From Thermohalobaculum sp039028795 (GTDB lineage Bacteria; Pseudomonadota; Alphaproteobacteria; Rhodobacterales; Rhodobacteraceae), in the NCBI GenBank assembly GCA_039028795.1, contig JBCCHJ010000012.1, forward strand, positions 1 through 64,000: DNA of 64,000 nucleotides, written 5' to 3'. Both the position numbers and the translations under genes were made by a program. The notes beneath the pieces were generated by a model, which saw only the letters and a program-made list of their open reading frames with translations, had not been told where the DNA came from and ran no database searches. Positions within the stretch are counted from its first letter, which is position 1; every line of letters starts with the position of its first letter. Below are positions 8,181 through 17,105 of this stretch, piece by piece.

Positions 8181-8876
8181 TCAGGCTGCCCTGTTGATTT
8201 CTGGAAGATGCACGGTGGTCTCGAACCGCGGCTCTAACCCCGCGTCATGGCTGACGAACAAAAGCGTGCTTTTGGCAGCGTCAACTTCGGTGAAAAGCAG
8301 GTCCAGGAACGCATCGCGGGCATCCGCGTCGATGGACGAGGTCGGCTCGTCCGCGATGATCAACTCTGGTGCACCGATCAGGGCACGGGCGGCAGCCACA
8401 CGCTGCTGTTGCCCGACGCTCAGTTCAGCCACCGGGCGCGTCCGGAGCGCCGGCACATCCAAGTGCATTTGGGTCAGCAGCCGCTCGGCTTCTACCTCTA
8501 ACGTGCCGCTACGCGTCGCCCGGTTCCGCCGTGTGCGGGAAAACCGGCAGGGCAGGGTGACGTTTTCGATCAGTCCGAGATATGGCACCAGATTGAAAAG
8601 CTGGAAGATGAAGCCGATATGGTCCGCCCGGAACGCATCGCGGTTGGCGCTGCTTAAACCGGTCAGATCCGTGCCCATCACCTGCACCTTTCCGGTTTGC
8701 GGCGTCGCCACCCCGCCCAGCAGGTTCAAGAGCGTGGTTTTTCCGCTGCCGCTGGGGCCGCGCAGAAACACGCGTTTGCCCGCCGCAACGTTGAAATCCG
8801 CGATATCCAGAATATCTGGCCCGGCCGCCTGCCAGCGGAAGCGCAAATTGGCGAGGGTAATCATCGCAGCGGTCAT
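8181..8876 (-). CDS. ABC transporter ATP-binding protein (LolD/MacB type)
   Basis: 231 aa. Walker A is GPSGSGKTT near residues 39-47; the Q-loop is FIFQLFNLVPYL. The signature motif is LSVGQQQR and Walker B is LIIADEPTSSID, followed by the H-loop FVSHD. The signature has V in place of the usual second-position G, a minor change seen in many exporters. GAGGCG lies five bases before the ATG. It should power the permease at 6532-7791 despite the long gap between the genes. Confidence 0.9.
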   Translation of the reverse strand: MTAAMITLANLRFRWQAAGPDILDIADFNVAAGKRVFLRGPSGSGKTTLLNLLGGVATPQTGKVQVMGTDLTGLSSANRDAFRADHIGFIFQLFNLVPYLGLIENVTLPCRFSRTRRNRATRSGTLEVEAERLLTQMHLDVPALRTRPVAELSVGQQQRVAAARALIGAPELIIADEPTSSIDADARDAFLDLLFTEVDAAKSTLLFVSHDAGLEPRFETTVHLPEINRAA

Positions 8877-8953
8877 CGGCGCCTCGGCTGGGTGAGAATT
8901 CGATGATCGCTGATGGCGGATGACGGGTCAACAACCACAATCTGAATCGGCCG

Positions 8954-9877
8954 TCACGACTTGCTTTCTGTAAGCCATGACGTGTTCTGAAAACGGTCCT
9001 TCATGAAGTCGATCATGGCCCGAACCTTGGCCGGCAGGTAGGACCGGCTTGGATAGACAATCCAAGCGGCAGTGTTGAAGCTGGTCGCGGTCACGTCGAA
9101 ATCCGGGAAAAGATCGACCAGATCACCGTTGGCGAGGTCTGCCCCGATCAGCCAGTCTGCCAGCAGCGCTGGTCCCAGCCCTGCAATCGCTGCATCGCGG
9201 AGCGCCCCGGCGGGTGACAGAACAAGCCGGCCCTGAACCGGCACGTCATCTGTCTTGCCCCTGCGGTCCCGAAACCTCCAGCGTGACCGCCAGTCCCGCA
9301 GGTTGAACAGAATGCAGTCGTGATCTGTCAGCCCTTGTGGTGCCGTGGGCCGCCCGTGGGTTTCGATATAGCCAGGGCTGGCAACGACGCGATACCGGGT
9401 GTCTGCAAGCTTCGTGACGATCACGTCGCCTTCGACGGCTGGTGCCAGACGGACCGCCAGATCGATGCGTTCCGCCACCAGATCGACATTGGCGTCGGTA
9501 AAGATGCAATCCAATGAGATATCCGGATAGGTCCGGCGAAACTCCGGCATCATAGGGACGATGGCATTCTGGCCAAAAGTGACGCTGGCAGTCAGACGCA
9601 AGGTGCCCGTCGGGTGTTCGCGGCCCTGCCGGGTTTCGGCGCGTAAGGCTGAGAGTTCCTCTGCCAGGGGAACCGCGCGCGAGAGGTAAACCTCGCCCTC
9701 TTCCGTCAGGCTCATCCGCCGGGTGGTGCGTTGGAAGAGCCGGACGCCCAGGGATGCCTCCAGCCCGGCGATCGCCCGTGACACTGAGGACGGATCTATG
9801 TTGCGTGCCTTGGCGACGGCGGCGAACGAGCCGGTTCTGGCGACCTCGGCAAAGAGATTCAAATCGTTCACATTCAT
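8954..9877 (-). CDS. LysR-family transcriptional regulator
   Basis: 307 aa. The N-terminal winged HTH covers about residues 1-60 (NLFAEVARTGSFAAVAKARN, then SSVSRAIAGLEASLG). The substrate-binding domain from about residue 90 has the CrgA/DmlR-type TASVTFGQNAIVP start. It is divergent from the truncated azoreductase at 9989 and the dehydrogenase-like gene at 10185, and so probably controls them. LysR proteins near azoreductases often respond to quinones or electrophiles, but here that target is broken. Confidence 0.92.
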   Translation of the reverse strand: MNVNDLNLFAEVARTGSFAAVAKARNIDPSSVSRAIAGLEASLGVRLFQRTTRRMSLTEEGEVYLSRAVPLAEELSALRAETRQGREHPTGTLRLTASVTFGQNAIVPMMPEFRRTYPDISLDCIFTDANVDLVAERIDLAVRLAPAVEGDVIVTKLADTRYRVVASPGYIETHGRPTAPQGLTDHDCILFNLRDWRSRWRFRDRRGKTDDVPVQGRLVLSPAGALRDAAIAGLGPALLADWLIGADLANGDLVDLFPDFDVTATSFNTAAWIVYPSRSYLPAKVRAMIDFMKDRFQNTSWLTESKS

Positions 9878-9880
9878 TCA

Positions 9881-9893
9881 TGCAGAATATGCA
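9881..9893. promoter_or_regulatory. candidate LysR site in the divergent intergenic region
   Basis: TGCA-N5-TGCA with an AT-rich interior sits four bases before the LysR start codon, within the 111-bp divergent region. Its position suits autoregulation. The match to the generic T-N11-A LysR box is loose, so this is tentative. Confidence 0.25.
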
Positions 9894-9988
9894 CTTATGT
9901 AATTCATGAAAACATATTTTATGAGGATATCGCTTGAATAAATATCTCCACCACACCGCCCCCTGCGGCTGAAATTGGAGATACCGTT

Positions 9989-10153
9989 ATGACCACGCTT
10001 CTTCGCATTGATTCTTCCAGCCGAACCGAAGGCTCTTATTCGCGCCGGTTCGGTGATGAACTGGCCGCGCACCTGGACCCGGAACGGACGTTTGCTCTGG
10101 ATCTGGTTACCGACCCGGTTCCGCATATCGGTGAGGCTGCGATTGCCGCCTGA
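9989..10153 (+). pseudogene. truncated FMN-dependent azoreductase (N-terminal 54 codons)
   Basis: ATG at 9989 with a GGAG site at 9977-9980 opens MTTLLRIDSSSRTEGSYSRR, the FMN-binding start of AzoR/flavodoxin-fold NADH-azoreductases (normally about 200 aa). The frame stays close to the family through DLVTDPVPHIGEA and stops at a TGA at 10151-10153. The remaining three quarters of the fold are missing. The next gene starts 31 bases later. This looks like a deletion that kept the divergent LysR promoter region and the first codons. It may still be translated as a non-functional peptide. Confidence 0.75.
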
Positions 10154-10184
10154 TCAATCTTCCCAGTTTGAAAGGACCTCTCTC

Positions 10185-11066
10185 ATGACACTTAAGATCG
10201 CATTCCTAGGGCTTGGCGCGATGGGATCGCGCATGGCTGCAAACCTTATCAAAGCCGGTTTTGACGTGGCGGTCTGGAACCGAACGGCCGCGCGAGCAGA
10301 TCCCTTGGTGGACCTGGGTGCTAAGCGGGCAAGTTCGCCTTTGGCGGCGGCAGAGCAGGCGGATGTCATCATCTCGATGGTCCGGGACGATGAAGCTTCG
10401 TTCGAAGTTTGGCTGAATGAAGAAACCGGCGCATTGCCTGCCATGCAGGCTGGGTCGGTCGCCATTGAATGTTCAACGCTGACCATTGACCACGTGCGCA
10501 GCCTGGCAGATGCCGCCAAAGCGCGGGGCGTCCAGTTTCTGGATGCGCCGCTGGCAGGGTCGCGGCCCCAAGCCGAAGCTGCGCAGTTGATCTTCCTGGT
10601 TGGAGGCACGCCAGAGACACTGAGCACCGCCAGGCCGGTCTTGGATGCCATGGGCAGCACAGTTCACCATGCCGGCGCCGTTGGGGCCGGTGCGGCAGTA
10701 AAGCTGGCGGTGAATGCGCTGCTGGGTATCCAGGCGGCTGCGATGGCCGAGTTGATCGGGATGTTTGGCCGAAATGGCGTCACCCCGGAAAGCGCCGTTG
10801 AAATTCTGGGTGCGGTGCCCGTGACCAGCCCGGCGGCAAAGGCCACGGCAGGGATGATGCTTTCGGGGGCCTTCCCGCCGATGTTCCCGGTTGATCTGGT
10901 TGAGAAGGATTTCGGCTATATCGAAGCTGCCGGTGACCGTATGCCGATCAGCCAGGCAACCCGGCAGGTGATGCGGGACGCAATGGCCGGGGGGTATGGT
11001 GACGACAACTTCACAGGAATTTTGCGGCTATATCAGCGCACTGAGGCGTCTGCGGCTGCGGAATAA
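10185..11066 (+). CDS. NAD(P)-dependent beta-hydroxyacid dehydrogenase family protein
   Basis: 293 aa, the usual length for 3-hydroxyisobutyrate/tartronate-semialdehyde reductase-like enzymes. Rossmann motif GLGAMGSRMA is at 9-18. The substrate loop DAPLAGSRPQAEAA (120-133) replaces the more usual DAPVSGG. Catalytic Lys173 lies in GAGAAVKLAVNAL. The start at 10185 has AAAGGACC upstream. Because the azoreductase before it is truncated, this gene is now the main target of the divergent LysR regulator. The substrate is unknown; imine reductase-like activity is also found in this fold. Confidence 0.88.
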   Translation: MTLKIAFLGLGAMGSRMAANLIKAGFDVAVWNRTAARADPLVDLGAKRASSPLAAAEQADVIISMVRDDEASFEVWLNEETGALPAMQAGSVAIECSTLTIDHVRSLADAAKARGVQFLDAPLAGSRPQAEAAQLIFLVGGTPETLSTARPVLDAMGSTVHHAGAVGAGAAVKLAVNALLGIQAAAMAELIGMFGRNGVTPESAVEILGAVPVTSPAAKATAGMMLSGAFPPMFPVDLVEKDFGYIEAAGDRMPISQATRQVMRDAMAGGYGDDNFTGILRLYQRTEASAAAE

Positions 11067-11093
11067 GCGGATGCAGATGTCCTAAGACGAAAG

Positions 11094-11117
11094 CGGCCAA
11101 CCGAAGGTGGCCGTTTC
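11094..11117 (+). terminator. probable intrinsic terminator
   Basis: CGGCCA (11094-11099) pairs with TGGCCG (11108-11113), and inner CC/GG pairs leave a GAA loop. A short TTT follows. It lies 27 bases after the dehydrogenase stop and before the convergent DUF3299 gene. Confidence 0.6.
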
Positions 11118-11138
11118 CCGATCTAATGGGCTTGCCGC

Positions 11139-11795
11139 TTACTCATAGGGCTCGACCAAAATGGCATCGATTGTATAGCCGGTGGCGACGTCAGCGGTCC
11201 CGTCCACGTAGGTCAAAGCCTTACTAGACGGCTGGATCTTAAGTTGGCCGGTAATCCAGACCGGATCATAGAGGTTATGGGACCGGTAGGTTTGCCGCAA
11301 TTCGACGAAAACGATCTGGTTCGGTGGAGGCACAGGGGTGTGGATGCATGCGCCGACATAGGGCACCAGCAAAAACTCCGTCACGCCCGTATCGGAAAAC
11401 TCCAGCGGCAGCGCGAAGCCAGGAATGCGCACGATCTTGCCATCCAGGTCCTTGACGGTTTCGGACCCGCGGCGCTGGATCTCTTCTTCCATCTCGTCAA
11501 CTGCGGCGATCATCGCATCGATATCAACGCCTTCGGCGTGGAGCTCGGCCTCCATCTTGAGCATCGTCTTGTGTTCGAGACTGCCCTCATCGAAGAAGCC
11601 AAGGCGCAGGTCGGCACGATAACTGACAACGGCACCCAGCTTGAAACGGCTGTCCTCATCCAGTTCAAGGATCGGGTTTTCGATGGGCCGTTCCGGCGGG
11701 ATCAGGTTGTTCCAGTTAATCTCTTGCGAGGAATCGACGGCATGGGCCAAGGAGCCTGCCAAAAGAACAAGAGCGGCAATTACGGACCTGAGCAT
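11139..11795 (-). CDS. DUF3299 exported protein
   Basis: 218 aa from the ATG at 11795, which gives a clean signal peptide (MLRSVIAALVLLAGSLAHA). An upstream in-frame ATG would add 19 residues before it and is less likely. The DUF3299 core is clear: DGKIVRIPGFALPLEF, FLLVPYVGACIHTPVPPPNQ and a final WITGQLKI strand. Cys in VGACIHTP is invariant in the family. Function is unknown; relatives occur beside metal or lipoprotein transport genes in proteobacteria. Confidence 0.85.
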   Translation of the reverse strand: MLRSVIAALVLLAGSLAHAVDSSQEINWNNLIPPERPIENPILELDEDSRFKLGAVVSYRADLRLGFFDEGSLEHKTMLKMEAELHAEGVDIDAMIAAVDEMEEEIQRRGSETVKDLDGKIVRIPGFALPLEFSDTGVTEFLLVPYVGACIHTPVPPPNQIVFVELRQTYRSHNLYDPVWITGQLKIQPSSKALTYVDGTADVATGYTIDAILVEPYE

Positions 11796-11983
11796 TACCA
11801 AGGATCCTTTGTTTCGGTGTACCAGTTTGGCATTCCTGCACGTCTGGCTCAATGTTCCGATGTCGAATTACACCCACAATGCCGTGAACACGTAGTGCGA
11901 TGGGGTTACAGAGCTATCGTGCATTAAAGGCGTCTCAGGTCACATTCCGTCGCCGTGTTTTATATTTGGCGCTGCCCCGTCGC

Positions 11984-12436
11984 CTATTCGTCAAGGACGG
12001 GGTGGTTGCCGCTTGCGAAGGTTTCCGGGATCGGTTGCACGACGTCCCAATGTTCCACGATGAGGCCATCTTCGACACGATAGATGTCGACCACGGCAAT
12101 CCCGCGATCACCCGGTGAGCCTTGGAAAAGACTGTGTTCGACAACCAGATCGCCTTGGGCAATGACCCGCGCAACCGTGAAACGGGCCTCGGCATTCTTG
12201 CCCATGAAATCCGTCCAGAACTGCCGAAGCGGTTCGCGCCCGTTCAGAAGGTTTGGATTTCTCTGAATGAGATCTTCGGCCACGAATTCGTCGATGCGAT
12301 CGAATTGGCGACCGTTGACGACGACGTCAATGTATTTCTCGACAATGGCTGCGGGGCTTTCGTCAGCGAAACTTGCGCCAGGTGCGGCTGCTGTCAGAAA
12401 CAAGAAAGCGGCGGCGATTTTGAGGGCGGTTTTCAT
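11984..12436 (-). CDS. exported SnoaL/NTF2-like protein
   Basis: 150 aa from the ATG at 12436, with AGGAGAA eight bases upstream. A signal peptide ends near ASFADESP. The mature domain has the SnoaL-like pattern: an N-terminal helix AAIVEKYIDVVVNG, a RNPNLLNGREPLRQFW region and a closing VDIYRVEDGLIVEHWDVVQPIP. This last segment is typical of proteins annotated as predicted SnoaL-like aldol condensation-catalysing enzymes. It is divergent from the LysR gene at 12582 and probably regulated by it. Confidence 0.83.
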   Translation of the reverse strand: MKTALKIAAAFLFLTAAAPGASFADESPAAIVEKYIDVVVNGRQFDRIDEFVAEDLIQRNPNLLNGREPLRQFWTDFMGKNAEARFTVARVIAQGDLVVEHSLFQGSPGDRGIAVVDIYRVEDGLIVEHWDVVQPIPETFASGNHPVLDE

Positions 12437-12581
12437 CGTTCTTCTCCTGAAGGGCGCGGGATTTGGCACGGACGTGATGCAGAAGTCTCCTAGCTCGATC
12501 CACGCACAGTTCTGTGGCGGCAACGCCGCCGGTGGATTGAGTATTCCGCAGCGTCAGACTAAAGTTAAATTGTTATCAAAT

Positions 12582-13508
12582 ATGATGAGCATAACTGATA
12601 TGGATTTAACGAGGGCTGATCTGGCGCTGTTGTCATCGCTGCGTGCACTTCTTGAAACCCGGGGCGTGACAGCCGCTGCGCGTCGTATGGGCATCTCGCA
12701 ACCCGCAATGTCAGCCCAGTTGGCACGGCTTAGAGATCTGTTCGATGATCCGCTTCTGGTCGGTAACGCGCATGGTATGGCGCGGACCCCGGTGGCAGAG
12801 GAAATCCTGCCGGAACTTTCCGCGGGGATTGACGCCCTGACGCGAATTGTTCGCGAACGTGTCCCATTCGATCCGGCGCTGAGTGATCGGACCTTCTCGA
12901 TCGCATCGACCGATTACATTTTCTCGGCCGTGCTCATAAGCGCTTTGCGGGATATGATGCGAGAAGCCCCGGGCGTTCGATTTGCGATGTCCCTGATCGG
13001 CGGTTCCGGCACGACCATCGACACGACCGACCTGTTGGTTGCCACGCCTACCTTAAGTGATTCAAGTGCGATCCGGCAGGTATTGTATCGGGAGAGTTTC
13101 GTCGTCGTCATGCGCCACGGTCATCCCCTGGCAGATGCTGACCTGTCGCCTGCGCGGTTCTGCGACCTGGAACACATCTTGGTGTCGCCCCGGTCGGCGT
13201 CCTTCGCTGGGCCGGTCGACGAGGTGCTGGAGACCATGGGCATGCAACGACGAGTGTCGGTTTCGATGCCGAGCTTCAATCTTGCGCTGAAAGCTGTGCA
13301 ATCGACGGACCTGGTCACCGTGTTCCCCCGGCGCCTTGCGCTCGACAATACCGAGCACGTGGCGATAAAGCCGCTTCCCTTTGACAGTCCAGGCTTTGAC
13401 GTGATCGCCACATGGCATCCGAAAATGAAGAAAGACCCAGGTCATCTTTGGTTGCGCAAAAAGGTGGCGGAACTGGTGCGGGCGACTGTTACCAACGCCG
13501 ATGCCTAA
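12582..13508 (+). CDS. LysR-family transcriptional regulator
   Basis: 308 aa from ATG 12582; ATG at 12585 or 12600 are alternatives. The N-terminal HTH has LETRGVTAAARRMGISQPAM. The effector domain has the NodD/LinR-like layout, with FSIASTDYIFSAVL and a C-terminal WHPKMKKDPGHLWLRKKV. That tail is characteristic of the NodD/NahR/SyrM group, which sense aromatic or phenolic inducers. It is divergent from the SnoaL-like gene and convergent with the polyketide cluster, which starts on the other strand 33 bases away. Confidence 0.9.
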   Translation: MMSITDMDLTRADLALLSSLRALLETRGVTAAARRMGISQPAMSAQLARLRDLFDDPLLVGNAHGMARTPVAEEILPELSAGIDALTRIVRERVPFDPALSDRTFSIASTDYIFSAVLISALRDMMREAPGVRFAMSLIGGSGTTIDTTDLLVATPTLSDSSAIRQVLYRESFVVVMRHGHPLADADLSPARFCDLEHILVSPRSASFAGPVDEVLETMGMQRRVSVSMPSFNLALKAVQSTDLVTVFPRRLALDNTEHVAIKPLPFDSPGFDVIATWHPKMKKDPGHLWLRKKVAELVRATVTNADA

Positions 13509-13541
13509 CTCAGGGCTGATTCTGCCTAAAGGCGTCCTGTT

Positions 13542-14900
13542 TCAACCGCCACCAGAAGAAGCAGCGGCGGATGGTTCCGCAGTACCATCTGACCCGGTGA
13601 AGATCTCATCGGCGATCCGCTGCAGATCCGCCGACATGATCTTACCCGTTTCATTCCGGGGCAGGGCCTCAATGAAATGCATGCGGCGCGGCACAAAAAC
13701 CGGGTCGAGATGGCGCAGCATATGGCGTCTTGCCGCACGATGCAGATGGTCGGGAGCGTCACGTTCTTTGTCTAGCGGCACAATGGCGACGGCCAGTTTG
13801 TCTTCGCTGTCCACAATCCGGCGCAAAACGATGCCATCCTGAATGCCGGGCATGGATTGCAGCGCCGCGTTTAGTGCGGACAGGCTCTGCCGTTTACCGG
13901 CAATTTGAACCATATCGCTTTGCCGCCCGGTCAGGCGGAAACCCGTGCCCACCCGTTCCAGCAAATCGCCCAGCGGCATGGTTCCGCTGAGATGCGGCGC
14001 CACCGCTGACCAGCCGCGCGGGGTTTCGATTAGCTGAAACGTATCCATCGGCTCCCAGATGTCCCCGACCGTTGTCTGGCGCCAGGCCAGGGAACCGGTT
14101 TCCGTGCTGCCGTAGATTTCAAACAGCGGGCATCCATCGCGCTCGACCTGCGCGGCCAATCCGCGGCTGAGTGGAGCGGTGGACGACAGGACGCAACGGA
14201 TCATCGGGTTTTCAGCGATGGCAGGTGCCAGATAGCGTAAGTGCGCAGGGCTGGTGACCAGGACCACAGCGCTGAGCCCTGCGTTGGCCGCACGGGCGCA
14301 TAACGACTGCAGATCTTCGGGGTAGAAGACCGTTTGATCATAAAGGCACCAGCCATGCGCCAGCCCGGCAAAAATCGCTGCTTCAAGCCCGTACATGTGC
14401 TGATGCGGCGTCGTTCCTGCAATGATCGTTTCTTCGCGGGTCAACGCGGCCCGGTCGATGAGGTCCGAGGTCAGCCGGGCCCCACCCGCAAGGCTGGTCC
14501 ATGATTTCACATGGGCCGCGGGCCGCCCCGTAGAACCCGAGGTGAAGACATGCACCTCGCCCGGCGTCTGGGCAAACTCGGCGGGATCAGCCGCAACGGC
14601 GCCTCCATCAGGCTGCCAATCGGGGGCCAGTGAACCTGGTTTATCCCAGCCGTCCAATACCGCGGTGAAGGCCTTCTGCGCCTGGGAGGGCGGCATCAGG
14701 ATGGGCACATCGTCCAACATCGCCGCCATGAGGCTGACGGTGAAATGGTATCTGCCCTGTACCAAGCTACAGAGTGCGTCATTCGATCCGCCAAGGCCCC
14801 TGGCAGCCCCGACATCTGCCAGGAAGTCATCCCAGGTTCGGATGCCGTCCGTCACAAGGCAGAACGGAATGGTTCCAAGGCGTTCCAATGAAGCCGCCAT
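13542..14900 (-). CDS. acyl-AMP ligase of an aryl polyene-type cluster (ApeH-like)
   Basis: 452 aa, ANL superfamily. The ATP loop is TSGSTGRP near residue 137. EIYGSTETGS is motif A5 and LTGRQSDMVQIAGKR the hinge region; PRNETGK carries the catalytic lysine. The ATG at 14900 overlaps the upstream stop as TGATG. Longer in-frame sequence upstream is the membrane gene in another frame. In aryl polyene pathways this enzyme loads an aryl carboxylate on an ACP. Here it is the last gene of a minus-strand operon, which supports activation of a starter acid. Confidence 0.85.
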   Translation of the reverse strand: MAASLERLGTIPFCLVTDGIRTWDDFLADVGAARGLGGSNDALCSLVQGRYHFTVSLMAAMLDDVPILMPPSQAQKAFTAVLDGWDKPGSLAPDWQPDGGAVAADPAEFAQTPGEVHVFTSGSTGRPAAHVKSWTSLAGGARLTSDLIDRAALTREETIIAGTTPHQHMYGLEAAIFAGLAHGWCLYDQTVFYPEDLQSLCARAANAGLSAVVLVTSPAHLRYLAPAIAENPMIRCVLSSTAPLSRGLAAQVERDGCPLFEIYGSTETGSLAWRQTTVGDIWEPMDTFQLIETPRGWSAVAPHLSGTMPLGDLLERVGTGFRLTGRQSDMVQIAGKRQSLSALNAALQSMPGIQDGIVLRRIVDSEDKLAVAIVPLDKERDAPDHLHRAARRHMLRHLDPVFVPRRMHFIEALPRNETGKIMSADLQRIADEIFTGSDGTAEPSAAASSGGG

Positions 14901-15523
14901 CAAGGTGTGATGAGGGCCCGGCCTTCGGGCCGGGACAGCGTCTGGATCGTGTCCCAAAGACGCTCGGGCCTGCCATATCGCATTCCTGCGTAAATATGGC
15001 TGAGCGGCAGCCAGATCAGCTGCGCTATAACGATCACGCCCAGCACCGTAATGATTGCGGGATTGGTTGTTCCCCAGACCAGGCTGAGAAATGCCAAAAC
15101 AGCTGTGGTGAAGGACAGCACCGCCCAAAGCAGGCATTGGCCGCGGACAAAACGGATGAAGCGCGGGTTGTCCAAGGGATGCCGGTTCATCAGTTCGATC
15201 AGTTCCAGCAGAATAGGCTGCCGCCCGGGCACCATGCCCCGGGCAAAAATGTAGGCGATGAACAGATTTGCCGGCAATATGACCAAATAGGGGGCATAAC
15301 GCAGGTCAATGAACATCAGTCGCAACACCAGCAACATCATGGCTGCGGCAATCGCAGTGCCGAACACAGCCTTTCGATCCAGTCCCCAAAGCAGCGCAAT
15401 CTTAGCCGAGGCCCAAACCGTTGCCGCCATATACACCATATCTACAGTCTGGACACGGAGGATGCCAAAAGCGCCCAGCACGGCCGCAGCCGCCAGTCCC
15501 GCAAAAATAACCACCCCTTGCAT
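14900..15523 (-). CDS. inner-membrane protein, COG4648/ApeG-like
   Basis: 207 aa, almost entirely hydrophobic with six or so membrane helices (MQGVVIFAGLAAAAVLGAFG, then VFGTAIAAAMMLLVLRL, further helices to about residue 180). It contains YAPYLVILPANLFIAYIF, a conserved feature of the COG4648 family found in aryl polyene and flexirubin clusters. Its role there is unproven; it may anchor the synthase or help export. It is translationally coupled to the ligase downstream and starts 17 bases after the ACP gene. Confidence 0.75.
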   Translation of the reverse strand: MQGVVIFAGLAAAAVLGAFGILRVQTVDMVYMAATVWASAKIALLWGLDRKAVFGTAIAAAMMLLVLRLMFIDLRYAPYLVILPANLFIAYIFARGMVPGRQPILLELIELMNRHPLDNPRFIRFVRGQCLLWAVLSFTTAVLAFLSLVWGTTNPAIITVLGVIVIAQLIWLPLSHIYAGMRYGRPERLWDTIQTLSRPEGRALITP

Positions 15524-15540
15524 TGGGATACCTTACCACT

Positions 15541-15816
15541 TCAGGCGCGATGTTCGCCAATATAAGTCGTCAATGCATTCAATGACGCGAAGATCTGTGC
15601 ATTATTTTCATCATCTGATCGCAGTTTGATCCCATAATTCTGGGCAATCGCGAATGAAATTTCCAGGGCATCGATGCTGTCGAGACCCAGGCCATCGCCA
15701 AATAGCGGCGCTTCTGGCTCGATTTCGTCAGGGGTCACGTCGTCCAAGACCAGCGCTTCGACTATCATTGCGGCGACTTCGCCGCGCAGGGTGCTGAACT
15801 CTTGGGACTGAACCAC
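15541..15816 (-). CDS. acyl carrier protein
   Basis: 91 aa from a GTG at 15816, which has an AAGGCGG site just after the upstream stop. An open frame continues to 15909 but would lie within the flavoprotein gene. The 4'-phosphopantetheine site is GLDSIDALE, about residue 49, embedded in a four-helix ACP pattern (LGLDSIDALEISFAI). It is the only ACP found in this cluster, whereas the E. coli ape locus has two. It should carry the growing polyene. Confidence 0.88.
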   Translation of the reverse strand: MVQSQEFSTLRGEVAAMIVEALVLDDVTPDEIEPEAPLFGDGLGLDSIDALEISFAIAQNYGIKLRSDDENNAQIFASLNALTTYIGEHRA

Positions 15817-15827
15817 GAATATCCGCC

Positions 15828-17105
15828 TTAGGCTGCTGCTGTTTTTTGACCTCGGTCGAGCATGTAGCGGAAGAATTTGAACAAGGCAATTCTGGATCGA
15901 AGCCGCCAATCCTGCCGGAAATCCCCTGCCAGAAGCGAAATTACAGCCTCTTCACAGCCCAGGATATTTTGCGGGTTCATCACCAGCTGCCGGAAGGTCG
16001 GGTCGTGGATGTTGTAGACGAACCACGAGACGTAGGTGTAGCGATCGCGGATCTTCTTTTCGTAGGAGTCCAGGCGCTTCGCATGACCTTTTGGGTCTTT
16101 AATGGCCTGCAGGATCAGCTGGCTTGCCTCTTGCGCGGACAAAAGCGCCAAGTGCACGCCGGTCGAGAAGATCGGGTCCAAAAATCCATATGCATCGCCG
16201 ACTTTGACGTGGCAGGTCCCCACGGCATGGGTTGATCGGTACGAGAAATTGCCGGTGGCCCGGAGTGGTTCGACCAGCTCTGCATCTTCGATCATCGCCT
16301 GGATATGGGGATGCCGAGCGCAATGGGCGCGGAAGAACGGGTCGATGCCGCCGTCGCGCGCGGCCATGTAGTCGCCCGGTGCCACCAGCCCGATGGACGT
16401 CGTTCCATCGCGCAGAGGGATTTGCCACATCCAGCCGGGATTGGTCAGGTGAATGCGTATATTGCCCGCGCGTTCGCCCTGGCTTCGTTCAACGCCGTGG
16501 AAATGGCCAAAAATGGCCGCTGATGTGTTGCGAGGGTCGGGCGTCTTTTCAGACAGCATTTTGGAGACCAGGGTCGAGCGGCCCGATGCGTCGATCAGGA
16601 AGTTAGCTGTCCAATCCGTTTCAATGCCGTGTTCGTCGCGGGTGCGGATGGTGGCTTGGTTGTCCTCCAGCCCAGTGACCTTGGCCGTCGTGCCTTGCAG
16701 CGTTTCTGCGCCTAACTCTCCCGCGCGGTCAAAGAGCAGTTTGTCAAATTCGGACCGGCGCACTTGATAGGCGTGCTTCGGCCCGCCAAAAAACGCCCGC
16801 CGGAATTCAAAGACCACTTCCTTCGAGCCTTGATCGTCGATGAATTCGGCTCCGCGTTTGACCACGCCGATTTCGTGCACGCGGTCCAACAGGCCCAGAT
16901 CATCTAGGATCGGCATCGAAAATGGCAGCAGGGACTCGCCGATGTGGAAGCGCGGATGGTGATCTTTGTCGACCAGCACGACATTCAGTCCCTGGCGCGC
17001 GAGCATGCCCGCTGTTGCAGAGCCGCCAGGACCGCCACCGATGATCATGACGTCGCAGGTTTTGGATCGCGTGGTAGTGTTGAAGTCCTTGACCGGTGCG
17101 TTCAT
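15828..17105 (-). CDS. halogenase-like FAD-dependent oxidoreductase
   Basis: 425 aa. The FAD dinucleotide motif is GGGPGGSATAG (24-34), followed by RFHIGESLLP, the GES segment typical of flavin halogenases. A GWMWQIPLRDGTTSIG segment contains the WxWxIP motif that separates halogenases from monooxygenases. The DAYGFLDPIFSTGVHLAL segment closes the FAD site. Homologues are regular members of flexirubin, xanthomonadin and aryl polyene clusters. It could brominate or chlorinate the aryl head, although many members have no proven activity. The stop is next to the ACP gene and the start abuts the ketoreductase. Confidence 0.87.
   Translation of the reverse strand: MNAPVKDFNTTTRSKTCDVMIIGGGPGGSATAGMLARQGLNVVLVDKDHHPRFHIGESLLPFSMPILDDLGLLDRVHEIGVVKRGAEFIDDQGSKEVVFEFRRAFFGGPKHAYQVRRSEFDKLLFDRAGELGAETLQGTTAKVTGLEDNQATIRTRDEHGIETDWTANFLIDASGRSTLVSKMLSEKTPDPRNTSAAIFGHFHGVERSQGERAGNIRIHLTNPGWMWQIPLRDGTTSIGLVAPGDYMAARDGGIDPFFRAHCARHPHIQAMIEDAELVEPLRATGNFSYRSTHAVGTCHVKVGDAYGFLDPIFSTGVHLALLSAQEASQLILQAIKDPKGHAKRLDSYEKKIRDRYTYVSWFVYNIHDPTFRQLVMNPQNILGCEEAVISLLAGDFRQDWRLRSRIALFKFFRYMLDRGQKTAAA

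Noticed and set aside
14774..15565. Plus-strand frame across the ligase/membrane-protein junction
   Set aside because: Shadow of the polyene genes; rich in His, Gln and Arg with no hydrophobic or domain pattern.
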